A DNA stretch of 62,621 nt from Kordiimonadaceae bacterium (GTDB lineage: Bacteria; Pseudomonadota; Alphaproteobacteria; Sphingomonadales; Emcibacteraceae), in contig JABGYD010000003.1 in NCBI GenBank assembly GCA_018675425.1, forward strand, positions 1 through 62,621, given 5' to 3'. Positions 1-7,583 of this stretch are shown here, piece after piece. The position numbers and the translations under genes were made by a program. The notes below the pieces were generated by a model. That model did no database searches and was not told the DNA's origin. It saw nothing but the letters and a program-made list of their open reading frames with translations. The first letter of the stretch is position 1. Each line of letters opens with the position of its first letter.

Positions 1-1586
1 AAACTGAGGAAAAAATTCCTGTAGTTATTGTCGGTGCAGGTCCAGTTGGCCTAACCGCAGCTTTATCATTGGCGCGCTATGGGGTTAGATCGGTAGTATT
101 GGAAGCAAAAAATACCTTTAATGACGGTAGTCGCGCAATTTGTCTTTCTCGATCAAGTATGCATATTTTTGAACAAATTGGTGTCGAAAAAAGTTTTCTC
201 CAAAAGGCACTGCAATGGACTAAAGGGCGATGTTATTATGGTGCTGAGGAGATCTGTTCTTTTGAAATGCCAAATTTGAAAGATGAAAAATATTTTCCAA
301 TGTATAATATCCAGCAGCAATACACAGAACAATTTTTATGGTCTGCAGCTGAAAAAAATGAATTAATTGAAATTCGCTGGGGTTCAAAACTTTTGAATGT
401 CAAGCAAATGGATGAGAATACAACCGTAAACGTAGAATGCGAAAATGGTAATTATGATCTTCTTTCAAAATATTTAATTGCCGCTGACGGCGCACGAAGC
501 GCCACACGTAATAATTTAGGACTTAGTCTAAAAGGAGAAAATTTCGAAGGCCGTTACGCTATCGCTGATGTTCGTGTTTCCATGCAGAAACCAACAGAAA
601 GAATAGCTATTTTCGAGCCAACATCTGATGTTGGTGCAACTGTTCTAGTTCATCGCCAACCGGATGATATTTGGCGTATTGACTGGCAACTTAAAGAAGG
701 TCAATCCGAAAAAGATGTCCTTAAAGAAGAAAATATAAAAGATATCGTATCCAAAGTCCTGATTGAACTGAATTGTCATGAAGATTGGGAATTGGAGTGG
801 TGGAGTATTTATTCCGCTAATACGCTTTGTTTAGATAACTATAGAAATGGTTCTGTATTTTTTGTTGGTGATAGTGCCCATATTGTGCCCATTTTTGGTG
901 TGCGCGGACTTAATAATGGTTTAGCTGACGCTTATAATTTAGGATGGAAACTAGGTTATGTTCATAACAATATGGCACCGAAATCACTTCTTGATACATA
1001 TTCACTTGAACGCAGAGGAGCAACTTTAGACGTATTTAAAAATGCTACTAAAAGTGCACGTTTTATGGCTCCGCATAGCCGCGGGTGGCGTTTAGTTCGC
1101 GAAGCTGTGTTGTCCTTGGCTAAAAGCAATATCTTTGCCCAGCCATTTACAAACCCTCGCCAGATGAGCCCCTATACTTACCGCGAAAATCTAAACACTT
1201 TTGTAAATGAGCAAGAAAAGAAATTTAATAGTGGTATCGTCTTTGGCGATCTGTGTATTGATTTGAAACTCAATGGTGGGGGATATCTTCTTGATCGCGC
1301 AGGTAAAGGTTTCTTCGGAATAATATTTTTGGATATTATTGAAGACCCAAGGGGAGTTGATATTGAAAGCCAGTGTCAGTTATTTGATCCTAATTTTCGG
1401 ATTATTCAGATATATTTAAATTCTCAAAAACCTGATGACTTAAACTTTTATCTAGCCAAAAAACTCGATGCAAAAATAGGTACATTTTATCTGCTTCGAC
1501 CAGATTATCACGTTGGTGGACGCTGGCGAGACCTTGATATTGCTGAAATTTTACAAGCTCTAAAAATCCAAATGGGAAAATTATAA
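1..1586 (+). CDS. FAD-dependent aromatic hydroxylase (PheA/TfdB/MhpA type), 5' end outside window
   Basis: The reading frame is open from base 3, so the true start lies upstream of the window. The FAD-binding GAGPVG motif is encoded at 33-50, followed by AADGARSATRN (DG motif, both FAD and NAD(P)H contact) and GDSAHIVPIFGVRGLNNG with DAYNLGWKL (GD motif, FAD ribose contact). These three motifs in this order define group A flavoprotein monooxygenases that hydroxylate phenolic rings with NAD(P)H and O2; a C-terminal thioredoxin-like region of about 150 residues fits the PheA/TfdB branch. The substrate cannot be read from sequence. The stop codon abuts a DUF2783 gene, a common partner of this enzyme class. 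The canonical PPxGG of the GD motif is PIFGV here. Confidence 0.85.
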   Translation, partial: TEEKIPVVIVGAGPVGLTAALSLARYGVRSVVLEAKNTFNDGSRAICLSRSSMHIFEQIGVEKSFLQKALQWTKGRCYYGAEEICSFEMPNLKDEKYFPMYNIQQQYTEQFLWSAAEKNELIEIRWGSKLLNVKQMDENTTVNVECENGNYDLLSKYLIAADGARSATRNNLGLSLKGENFEGRYAIADVRVSMQKPTERIAIFEPTSDVGATVLVHRQPDDIWRIDWQLKEGQSEKDVLKEENIKDIVSKVLIELNCHEDWELEWWSIYSANTLCLDNYRNGSVFFVGDSAHIVPIFGVRGLNNGLADAYNLGWKLGYVHNNMAPKSLLDTYSLERRGATLDVFKNATKSARFMAPHSRGWRLVREAVLSLAKSNIFAQPFTNPRQMSPYTYRENLNTFVNEQEKKFNSGIVFGDLCIDLKLNGGGYLLDRAGKGFFGIIFLDIIEDPRGVDIESQCQLFDPNFRIIQIYLNSQKPDDLNFYLAKKLDAKIGTFYLLRPDYHVGGRWRDLDIAEILQALKIQMGKL

Positions 1587-1772
1587 ATGACTGGTATTAA
1601 GTTTGATGAACTAGAAATTTTTTATGAAAAATTAGCTGAAAGTATAGATCGAGTAGGGGAAAAAAATGAAAGTTTATTCTTAGCTCGATTAGCGATGACG
1701 ATGGCTAATGAAATGTCAGATTGTAAAAAAACACTCAAGTGTATAGAAGTTGCTATCGAGGATTATAATTAA
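1587..1772 (+). CDS. DUF2783 small protein, partner of the upstream hydroxylase
   Basis: A 61-residue protein whose ATG directly follows the stop codon of the flavin hydroxylase, so the two are probably translationally coupled. The pattern FYEKLAES, then LFLARLAMTMANEMSD, then an acidic helical tail matches what I recall of DUF2783 proteins (FYxxL, LNARLxLxLANxIGD), which are short helical proteins next to FAD hydroxylases. No catalytic residues, signal peptide or membrane segment are visible. The function of the family is unknown; a role as small subunit or stability factor for the hydroxylase is inference from adjacency only. Confidence 0.7.
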   Translation: MTGIKFDELEIFYEKLAESIDRVGEKNESLFLARLAMTMANEMSDCKKTLKCIEVAIEDYN

Positions 1773-1780
1773 TAACTGAA

Positions 1781-1857
1781 TGGCGCGCTTGGGAGGATTC
1801 GAACCCCCGACCCCTTGATTCGTAGTCAAGTACTCTATCCAGCTGAGCTACAAGCGC
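1781..1857 (-). tRNA. tRNA-Arg (anticodon ACG)
   Basis: On the minus strand a complete cloverleaf is readable: a perfect 7-bp acceptor stem GCGCTTG/CAAGCGC, a D arm with AGCTCAGCTGGATAGAG, an anticodon loop CTACGAA presenting ACG, and a T arm with GGTTCGAATCC. The 3' CCA is encoded at 1781-1783. ACG, with A34 edited to inosine, reads the CGU/CGC/CGA arginine codons. It lies between the DUF2783 gene and the glutamyltransferase gene and is antisense to both. Confidence 0.97.
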
Positions 1858-1909
1858 TAACTATTCAAATTTCGAGTGAAACCTACTCATATTGGTGGAT
1901 GATTGCAAG

Positions 1910-1937
1910 CTTCAATTAACAATTTGAAGTGTTTTTT
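1910..1937 (+). terminator. weak terminator-like hairpin
   Basis: CTTCAA at 1910-1915 pairs with TTGAAG at 1924-1929 across an 8-base loop and is followed by TGTTTTTT. The stem is short and A/T-biased, so it would be a weak intrinsic terminator on the plus strand, possibly ending transcripts of the hydroxylase unit before the glutamyltransferase gene. Confidence 0.3.
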
Positions 1938-2013
1938 CTAAAATAACAGAACAAGCATTGTTGCTAATGAGTATACCATAACCTAAAATCTTAAAGTAAC
2001 AGTCATTGAAAAA

Positions 2014-4254
2014 ATGAAAATAACGTCTAATATGAGAAAAATGTCTATATTTAAGAATAATTTGAAAAATATTTCATGTGCACTATTTATTGTTGCACTT
2101 CCTGCTTGTTCGTTTGTCAATTCTGATGATTGGCCACTACTTACTGCTGACCCACTATGGGTTGAGTTAGAAAAAACCAAAAATAGTGATGTTGAAGCTG
2201 AAGTCATTAATACCGTAGTTTTATCAGACCCAATACTTTCCAAGTCCCCATATGCAGCGACAGCATTACCCCTTATAGATGTTAGAGTAATGCTTGATAA
2301 AATCGAACGGGACCTTCCTTATCAAGCACATAATATGGCTAAAGCTCTAGATATGTTTGATGCTGCCGGTAAAGAGGACAAAGCCCTCTATTGGCGAGGT
2401 GTAGAAATTGAGAAATCCCAGGTCAATGAATTTCGTGGTGAGTTGCTTATGATTAAACATCAAATTATGGATAATGACCAAGCTGTCGTTGAACGGCAGC
2501 TGACTAATGTTCTTTTGATGAAGGTAGAAGAAATTACACCGGATGCCCCAAATAGCCTAGACCTCACTCTTATGGAGCAGCCCGAATTGTCTTTGGGTTC
2601 TGATTTATTTAATAACCAAATGGTCGTTGCAGCCAACCCTTATGCTGCTAAGGCAGGTCTTGAAATTTTAAGGCGCGGTGGTAGTGCTGTGGATGCAGCT
2701 ATAGCCGTTGAAACAACACTTAGTCTTGTTGAGCCTCAATCGTCTGGGATTGGAGGAGGTGCGTTTCTTCTACATTTTGATCCAAATAAGAGTTTAGCAG
2801 AACAACTTAATTTTTATGATGGCCGTGAAACAGCCCCTATGGCTGCAACGCCAGACCATTTTAAATCGATTACGGAAATACCCGGAAATGTAAAATTAGA
2901 TGCAGTTTATGGCGGTCTTTCTGTCGGTGTTCCTGGCGCATTAGCAGCTCTAAAAATGGCTCATGAAAAACATGGCATACTTCCATGGGAGGAAGTGTTT
3001 GAGCCGGCAATAAAATTGGCTGAAGAAGGTTTCGTTGTTTCTGAGCGTCTGGAGCATTATATTACTATTGATCAGAAGTTGAAGTTGGTACCTGCATCAA
3101 GAGATTATTTTTATGATCATAAAGGTGAACCACTAAAGGCTGGTTATCTCCTTAAAAACCCAAAGCAAGCTGCAGTGCTAAGGCGTGTAGCAACTGAAGG
3201 AATTTCTGCTTTTTATACTGGTGACATAGCTGAAAAAATTGTGTGGGCGATTAAGAAGGCTCCTAATAATCCTGGTATAATGGAACTTAGCGACTTAGAA
3301 AACTATAAAGCTAAAGAACGTAATGTTATTTGTGGTGATTATAACGTTTATAAAGTTTGTTCGATTCCACCACCATCATCTGGTGGTCACACTATGATTG
3401 CAACTCTGGGAATGCTTGATGAATTCGATATCGATAAAATGCAGCCTCATTCTGCAGAAGCTTATAATATAATCCTTGAGGCTGAAAGTTTAGCCTATGC
3501 TGATCGCAATCAATATACTGGTGATACGGATTTTGTTAAAGTTCCCGTTCAGGGCATGATAAATTCAGACTATTTGAAATCGCGTGCAAAATTGATAATG
3601 CCTGGGATATCGATGGGTAAAGCCACGTATGGGGACCCCTCACCAAAATTAGCTCTTGATTATGATAAAGGTCATATCCTTGATATTCCTTCAACAACTC
3701 ATTTTAGCATTACTGACAAATGGGGCCATGCAGTCTCCATGACAGCTACTGTGGAAAGTATGTTTGGAAGTCGATTAATGGTTGAGGGCTTTATGCTTAA
3801 TAATGAGTTAACAGATTTTTCTTTGATCCCTGTAGGTGAAAACGGAAAGCTGGTTGCCAACAGAGTTCAGGGCGGCAAGCGGCCGATGAGTTCACAAACG
3901 CCAAGTATTGTTTTTGATGATGAAAATAGGCCTGTGCTGATAATAGGTTCACCGGGTGGTGCAAGTATTATAAATTACGTTACTCAAACCATAATCAATG
4001 CGCTTGATTGGGATATGGATATGCAGTCGGCAATAAGTGCGCCACATATTATAAGCCGTAATGGGCCGGCATTAGTTGAGAAAGGAACGGCAGCGGAAAC
4101 CCTTATTGAGCCTTTAAAGGCGATGGGCCACGATGTGAGGGCTGTCACACTAATGAGTGGTCTTCACGGTATTAAATTACTTTATGACGATAAAGGTAGT
4201 CGAACTTTGGATGGCGGTGCTGATCCACGTCGTGAAGGTTACGTGGCCCAGTAG
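2014..4254 (+). CDS. ggt: gamma-glutamyltransferase, lipoprotein with long N-terminal extension
   Basis: Gamma-glutamyltransferase (peptidase family T3) cleaves the gamma-glutamyl bond of glutathione and related peptides, by hydrolysis or transpeptidation. The catalytic domain starts near residue 200 (QMVVAANPYAAKAG) and holds SSGIGGGAF and the autoprocessing site PSTTHFS; the expected catalytic Thr is about residue 561 and would become the N-terminus of the small subunit. GSPGGAS near residue 645 is the usual oxyanion loop. The N-terminus has a hydrophobic segment ending LPAC (Cys32), so a lipoprotein facing the periplasm is likely. At 746 residues it is longer than typical bacterial enzymes (about 580); the excess is a helical segment of roughly 160 residues after the lipobox. 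Starts at 2032 or 2041 are also possible. A 5-oxoprolinase gene in the same window could act on its products. Confidence 0.92.
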   Translation: MKITSNMRKMSIFKNNLKNISCALFIVALPACSFVNSDDWPLLTADPLWVELEKTKNSDVEAEVINTVVLSDPILSKSPYAATALPLIDVRVMLDKIERDLPYQAHNMAKALDMFDAAGKEDKALYWRGVEIEKSQVNEFRGELLMIKHQIMDNDQAVVERQLTNVLLMKVEEITPDAPNSLDLTLMEQPELSLGSDLFNNQMVVAANPYAAKAGLEILRRGGSAVDAAIAVETTLSLVEPQSSGIGGGAFLLHFDPNKSLAEQLNFYDGRETAPMAATPDHFKSITEIPGNVKLDAVYGGLSVGVPGALAALKMAHEKHGILPWEEVFEPAIKLAEEGFVVSERLEHYITIDQKLKLVPASRDYFYDHKGEPLKAGYLLKNPKQAAVLRRVATEGISAFYTGDIAEKIVWAIKKAPNNPGIMELSDLENYKAKERNVICGDYNVYKVCSIPPPSSGGHTMIATLGMLDEFDIDKMQPHSAEAYNIILEAESLAYADRNQYTGDTDFVKVPVQGMINSDYLKSRAKLIMPGISMGKATYGDPSPKLALDYDKGHILDIPSTTHFSITDKWGHAVSMTATVESMFGSRLMVEGFMLNNELTDFSLIPVGENGKLVANRVQGGKRPMSSQTPSIVFDDENRPVLIIGSPGGASIINYVTQTIINALDWDMDMQSAISAPHIISRNGPALVEKGTAAETLIEPLKAMGHDVRAVTLMSGLHGIKLLYDDKGSRTLDGGADPRREGYVAQ

Positions 4255-4288
4255 TGCTCAATTAATTGCGAAGGGCTTCCATTATTTT

Positions 4289-5704
4289 TTAGCCTAAATA
4301 TGATAATAATTTTACAATTTTCTTTGTTTTGTCACTAAAAAGGGTTTCTGTGAAGAAACTTGATGCTGCGCGTTTATTTACTTCACCTAACGTTGGATAA
4401 GGACTGATTAGATTGGCTATGGACTTTATATTTAATCCTTGTGAAATAGCCATGGTCCAAACAGCGAGCAATTCATCGGCCGATGTACCTACAATACAAG
4501 CGCCTAAAATATATCCTTTTTTGGTTACAATTACTTTTACTAACCCGGTTACATCACTTGTAGCCCTTGCCCTGTCATTTTCTTTATAAGGCCAGCTAAT
4601 GATTTTTACGTTATCGCCATACTTTTCTCTGGCAACTTTTTCTGTTAAGCCTACGCTTGCGAGCGCAGGCGATGTATAGGTAGCGCGGGGTAGCGCTTTA
4701 TAATTGGCTTTGGTCCAAAACATGCCAAAAGCTATGCGTCTTATCACAATACCGGCATCGTACCCTGCTTTATGGGTAAACCCTGGCCCGCCTGTGACAT
4801 CACCAATTGCATAAATGGATTTATTGCTTGTACGTAAGTTTGATCCTACAGATATGCCATGCCGCGTATATTCCACGCTAGCGTTATCTAAATTTAATTT
4901 TTGTAAGTTTGGTTCTCGGCCAGTTGCTATTAGTAAATGGGTGCCGGTCACGGTTTCATTATCTAATGTAACTACTACTTGATTGTTATCACCGGAAATT
5001 TTTTTTATGCTAACTTTTTCTTGAAGTTTAATTCCCTCGTGTTTTAATCTACCTAAGAGAACTTTTACTAATTCCGGATCTTCATTCTCCATAAAGTTGA
5101 GAGCTATTATTGTCACATTTGACCCTAGTCTATTATACGCTTGAGCCATCTCGAGACCGATGGAGCCACCACCAATAATAATTAAGTGTTTAGGAGCCTT
5201 TTTTAAGTTAAATATGTTTTCGTTATTAAGGTAAGGCGTTTCGGATAACCCTGGTATTGGTGGTGTACTTGGCGATGACCCTGTAGCAATGACAAAACGT
5301 TTTGCTTTAATAATTTTATCACCAGCCTTTAGTGTGTTTTTATTTACAAAACACCCATATTCAGTGATGACGTTGACCCCAAGTCCTTCAAAACGCTCAA
5401 CTGAATCGTTTGGGGCAATATCAGCTATTACGCCATGAACGTGATCATGAATTTTATTAAAATCGATCAACGATCTAGTGGTAGTAATTCCGAAATTACT
5501 GCCGTTGTTTATCGCATTTGCTGCGTTAGCTGCCGCTAGAAGAGCTTTTGATGGAACACATCCATAATTAAGGCAATCACCACCCATTTTTCCACCCTCA
5601 ACAAGTACAGTGTTCTTGCCGAGCTGAGCTGCGCCTGCCGCGACACTAAGTCCCCCACTGCCACCGCCAATAACACAAATATCAGCTGTTATTATTTTAC
5701 TCAT
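4289..5704 (-). CDS. FAD/NAD(P) disulfide oxidoreductase, dihydrolipoamide dehydrogenase/mercuric reductase-like
   Basis: A 471-residue class I pyridine nucleotide-disulfide oxidoreductase. It has the FAD GxGxxG motif at the N-terminus (VIGGGSGGLSVA), the redox disulfide CLNYGCVPSK, a second Rossmann motif IIGGGSIGLEMAQ, and the FAD motif YAIGDVTGG. In dihydrolipoamide dehydrogenase the C-terminus carries HxHPTxSE with a catalytic His-Glu pair; here it reads SPYPTLGE, keeping Glu but lacking the His, so it is probably not a component of a 2-oxoacid dehydrogenase complex. Its start overlaps the stop of the TVP38/TMEM64 gene (ATGA), a pairing seen in other bacteria. The substrate is unknown; names such as mercuric reductase for such proteins are unproven. 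Confidence 0.85.
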   Translation of the reverse strand: MSKIITADICVIGGGSGGLSVAAGAAQLGKNTVLVEGGKMGGDCLNYGCVPSKALLAAANAANAINNGSNFGITTTRSLIDFNKIHDHVHGVIADIAPNDSVERFEGLGVNVITEYGCFVNKNTLKAGDKIIKAKRFVIATGSSPSTPPIPGLSETPYLNNENIFNLKKAPKHLIIIGGGSIGLEMAQAYNRLGSNVTIIALNFMENEDPELVKVLLGRLKHEGIKLQEKVSIKKISGDNNQVVVTLDNETVTGTHLLIATGREPNLQKLNLDNASVEYTRHGISVGSNLRTSNKSIYAIGDVTGGPGFTHKAGYDAGIVIRRIAFGMFWTKANYKALPRATYTSPALASVGLTEKVAREKYGDNVKIISWPYKENDRARATSDVTGLVKVIVTKKGYILGACIVGTSADELLAVWTMAISQGLNIKSIANLISPYPTLGEVNKRAASSFFTETLFSDKTKKIVKLLSYLG

Positions 5705-6399
5705 ATTTTATGGTTTCCTTTCAATTTTTTATAAACAATAGGAACCAGAGAAAGAAGTCCTAGGGCGGCTAGTGGCAATATAGTTTGTGTTGAACTTAGG
5801 ATGGAAAGGTTAGGATTTTCACCTTTTTCTAAAATATAGCCAATACCATTTCCAATACTAGCGTAAACAAACGTACCAGGAATTATACCAATAAAAGTTG
5901 TTCCAATATAGAGGCGGAGGCTCACGTTCATAAATGCTGGTACTAAATTAACAACAAAAAATGGAAAAAGGGGCACAAATCTTAAAAATAGCAGGTAGCT
6001 GAGTGCGTTTTCATTAAAGCCATCGTGCATTTTTAAAAGCCACGGCCCGGCACGTTTCTTAAGAGTATCTTTCAGCGCGTATTTCGCCGCTAGAAAAAGA
6101 AATGTGGCGCCGATTGTCGCGGATATAACAATAAGAGTGCCGGATACTAAAGTTCCTAGTAAGGCTCCGAACAAAAGTGATAAAATAGATGCTCCAGGAA
6201 TTGAAAAAGCTACTATAAAAATATAGGTGATAGAGAAAAGAAATAAACTAAAAACATAGTCGCCGGCTATATAATTTTTGAGAACACCATAAGTATCACT
6301 TACTGCCTCTAAAGAAAGAAATTTATGAATATCGAAATAAACTGCAAGACATAGACCAACTGCAAGTATAGCTGCGGGAACGTAACGTTTTAAATCCAT
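5701..6399 (-). CDS. TVP38/TMEM64 (VTT/DedA-related) membrane protein
   Basis: A 232-residue inner-membrane protein with about six hydrophobic segments. The central stretch FSIPGASILSLLFGAL followed by GTLIVISATIGATFLFLAAKY and the later FLRFVPLFPFFVVNLVPAF and PGTFVYASIGNG are the conserved re-entrant loop features of the VTT/SNARE-associated domain. Relatives in this superfamily (DedA, TMEM41B) are linked to lipid transport or scrambling and membrane homeostasis; the role of the TVP38 branch in bacteria is not settled. It is the first gene of a two-gene minus-strand operon with the flavin reductase, overlapping it by four bases. Confidence 0.88.
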   Translation of the reverse strand: MDLKRYVPAAILAVGLCLAVYFDIHKFLSLEAVSDTYGVLKNYIAGDYVFSLFLFSITYIFIVAFSIPGASILSLLFGALLGTLVSGTLIVISATIGATFLFLAAKYALKDTLKKRAGPWLLKMHDGFNENALSYLLFLRFVPLFPFFVVNLVPAFMNVSLRLYIGTTFIGIIPGTFVYASIGNGIGYILEKGENPNLSILSSTQTILPLAALGLLSLVPIVYKKLKGNHKI

Positions 6400-6555
6400 T
6401 TAAACTTCTTTCTTTTTTTTAAATTTACTTTATTAACTTAACCGAATTAAGGTTGTGGAACTATAGGAAACTATTGAAATAAAATTGATACACAAATAGT
6501 TTATTTTCTGCGGTTTGTTTGATACAATTTTATTGCTTTTATGGTGACAGAGGCA

Positions 6556-6584
6556 TTGACTTATAATATCATACCTACTATACA
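6556..6584 (+). promoter_or_regulatory. sigma-70 type promoter for the rpmH operon
   Basis: TTGACT at 6556-6561, a 17-base spacer, then TATACA at 6579-6584, closely matching the housekeeping consensus. Transcription would start near 6591, giving a leader of about 70 bases before the GTG of rpmH. The leader contains GGGGCTTGCCCC (6608-6619), a small GC hairpin. The rest of the intergenic region back to 6400 shows nothing further that I can support. Confidence 0.7.
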
Positions 6585-6663
6585 CCCGTTTTCATAAGCG
6601 TAAGTAGGGGCTTGCCCCGAATTAACATTAATTAATAGCCTTTTAGGCAGTTGGAGAAGTCCA

Positions 6664-6798
6664 GTGAAACGTACATATCAACCAAGTGTTTTAGTTCGTA
6701 AACGCCGGCACGGTTTTCGTTCGCGCTCAGCGACAGTTGGTGGAAGACGTGTTCTTGCTGCTCGCCGCGCTAAAGGACGTAAGCGCCTATCAGCATAA
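6664..6798 (+). CDS. rpmH: 50S ribosomal protein L34
   Basis: A 44-residue, strongly basic protein starting VKRTYQPS and ending KGRKRLSA, which is the L34 family from end to end (MKRTYQPS...[11 protein letters not shown]). It starts with GTG and has a GGAG Shine-Dalgarno sequence about eight bases upstream. L34 is a small component of the large ribosomal subunit. The position directly ahead of rnpA is the usual bacterial arrangement. Confidence 0.97.
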   Translation: MKRTYQPSVLVRKRRHGFRSRSATVGGRRVLAARRAKGRKRLSA

Positions 6799-6808
6799 AA
6801 TGCTGATA
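6788..6808 (+). other. 9-bp perfect hairpin spanning the rpmH stop codon
   Basis: TATCAGCAT (6788-6796) and ATGCTGATA (6800-6808) are exact inverted repeats with an AAA triloop; the TAA stop codon lies at the loop. No T-run follows, so this is not a standard terminator. It may stabilise or help process the rpmH transcript end. Confidence 0.5.
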
Positions 6809-6828
6809 TGTGATTTAGAAACTAATTT

Positions 6829-6866
6829 GAAAGCCGGTCCTTGTAGTAAGTGGCCGGTTTTTTTGT
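6829..6866 (+). terminator. intrinsic terminator or attenuator between rpmH and rnpA
   Basis: The 5' arm AAAGCCGGTCC and the 3' arm GGCCGGTTT pair with one bulged T and a G-U pair, with an 11-base loop, followed by a run of seven T. It ends about 15 bases before the rnpA start. Partial termination here would explain how L34 can be made in large excess over the RNase P protein from one promoter. Confidence 0.6.
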
Positions 6867-6878
6867 GGAATCTCACTA

Positions 6879-7274
6879 ATGTCACAAGTTATTGAAAAAA
6901 AAGAACTAAAAATAAATAAGATTAAGAAGAGACGTGATTTTCTTCGTGTGGCTGCAGGTCAAAGAAAGTGGATTACACCGGCGATGATAGTTCAGTTTGA
7001 ATCCATTCCTGATAATGAAATATTCGAATTAAGGGTAGGGTACACGGCCAGTAAAAGAGTGGGTAATGCGGTAATTCGAAGTCGTGCTAAAAGAAGAATG
7101 CGTGAAGTAGCAAAACAGGTTTTAGGAAAATTTGCACATGTAGGTTATGATTATGTGATTATTGCTAGACGGGAAATTATAAATTATCCCTTTAATGAAT
7201 TGATTCGCGATTTAAAATGGGCGTTAAAAAGACTACATGAAGACCCAGTGACGAAAATGAAGGGAAAAAATTAA
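6879..7274 (+). CDS. rnpA: ribonuclease P protein component
   Basis: A 131-residue basic protein containing the RNR-type signature [20 protein letters not shown] followed by RRMREV, the conserved helix and left-handed crossover that contact the RNase P RNA. It begins [11 protein letters not shown], matching the family N-terminus (LKKRxDFxxV). RNase P removes 5' leaders from pre-tRNA; the RNA subunit gene (rnpB) is at 22170-22542 in this window. It follows rpmH and precedes yidD as in most bacteria. Confidence 0.96.
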   Translation: MSQVIEKKELKINKIKKRRDFLRVAAGQRKWITPAMIVQFESIPDNEIFELRVGYTASKRVGNAVIRSRAKRRMREVAKQVLGKFAHVGYDYVIIARREIINYPFNELIRDLKWALKRLHEDPVTKMKGKN

Positions 7275-7321
7275 CAATTTATTTTCTTTTTAAATATTTA
7301 AGCGTATTGGTAGGTTATTTC

Positions 7322-7573
7322 TTGAAAGCATTGATCACTGTCTATAAGTATACTCTCTCGCCCTTGTTTGGACCAAAGTGTAGATATTTGCCAACATGCT
7401 CTTCCTACGCGATAGAGGCAATTGAGGTCCATGGACCGTTTAAGGGTAGCTGGTTTGGTTTAAAACGAATACTAAGGTGTCATCCTTGGGGTAAAAGTGG
7501 TTATGACCCAGTGCCAAATAAAAATGGGTCTGATAAATGTAATTGTAATGCTGATACTTTAGGCGAAAGTTAG
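7322..7573 (+). CDS. yidD: membrane protein insertion efficiency factor YidD
   Basis: A small amphipathic protein with [18 protein letters not shown], then [19 protein letters not shown] and GYDPVPN, the three conserved Cys-containing blocks of YidD. The family associates with the inner membrane and assists YidC/Sec insertion. There is no ATG. I place the start at TTG 7322, giving [10 protein letters not shown] like other members, with GGTAGG about seven bases upstream; TTG 7307 in the same frame is the alternative. It lies between rnpA and yidC as expected. Confidence 0.9.
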   Translation: MKALITVYKYTLSPLFGPKCRYLPTCSSYAIEAIEVHGPFKGSWFGLKRILRCHPWGKSGYDPVPNKNGSDKCNCNADTLGES

Positions 7574-7583
7574 AGATAGTATA

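Noticed and set aside
1587-1772. DUF2783 gene read as a small toxin or antitoxin
   Set aside because: Its sequence pattern and coupling to the FAD hydroxylase fit the DUF2783 partner family better.
6426-6450. TTAA-rich stretch considered as a CtrA binding site
   Set aside because: The TTAA units are spaced by one and five bases, not the seven needed for TTAA-N7-TTAA.
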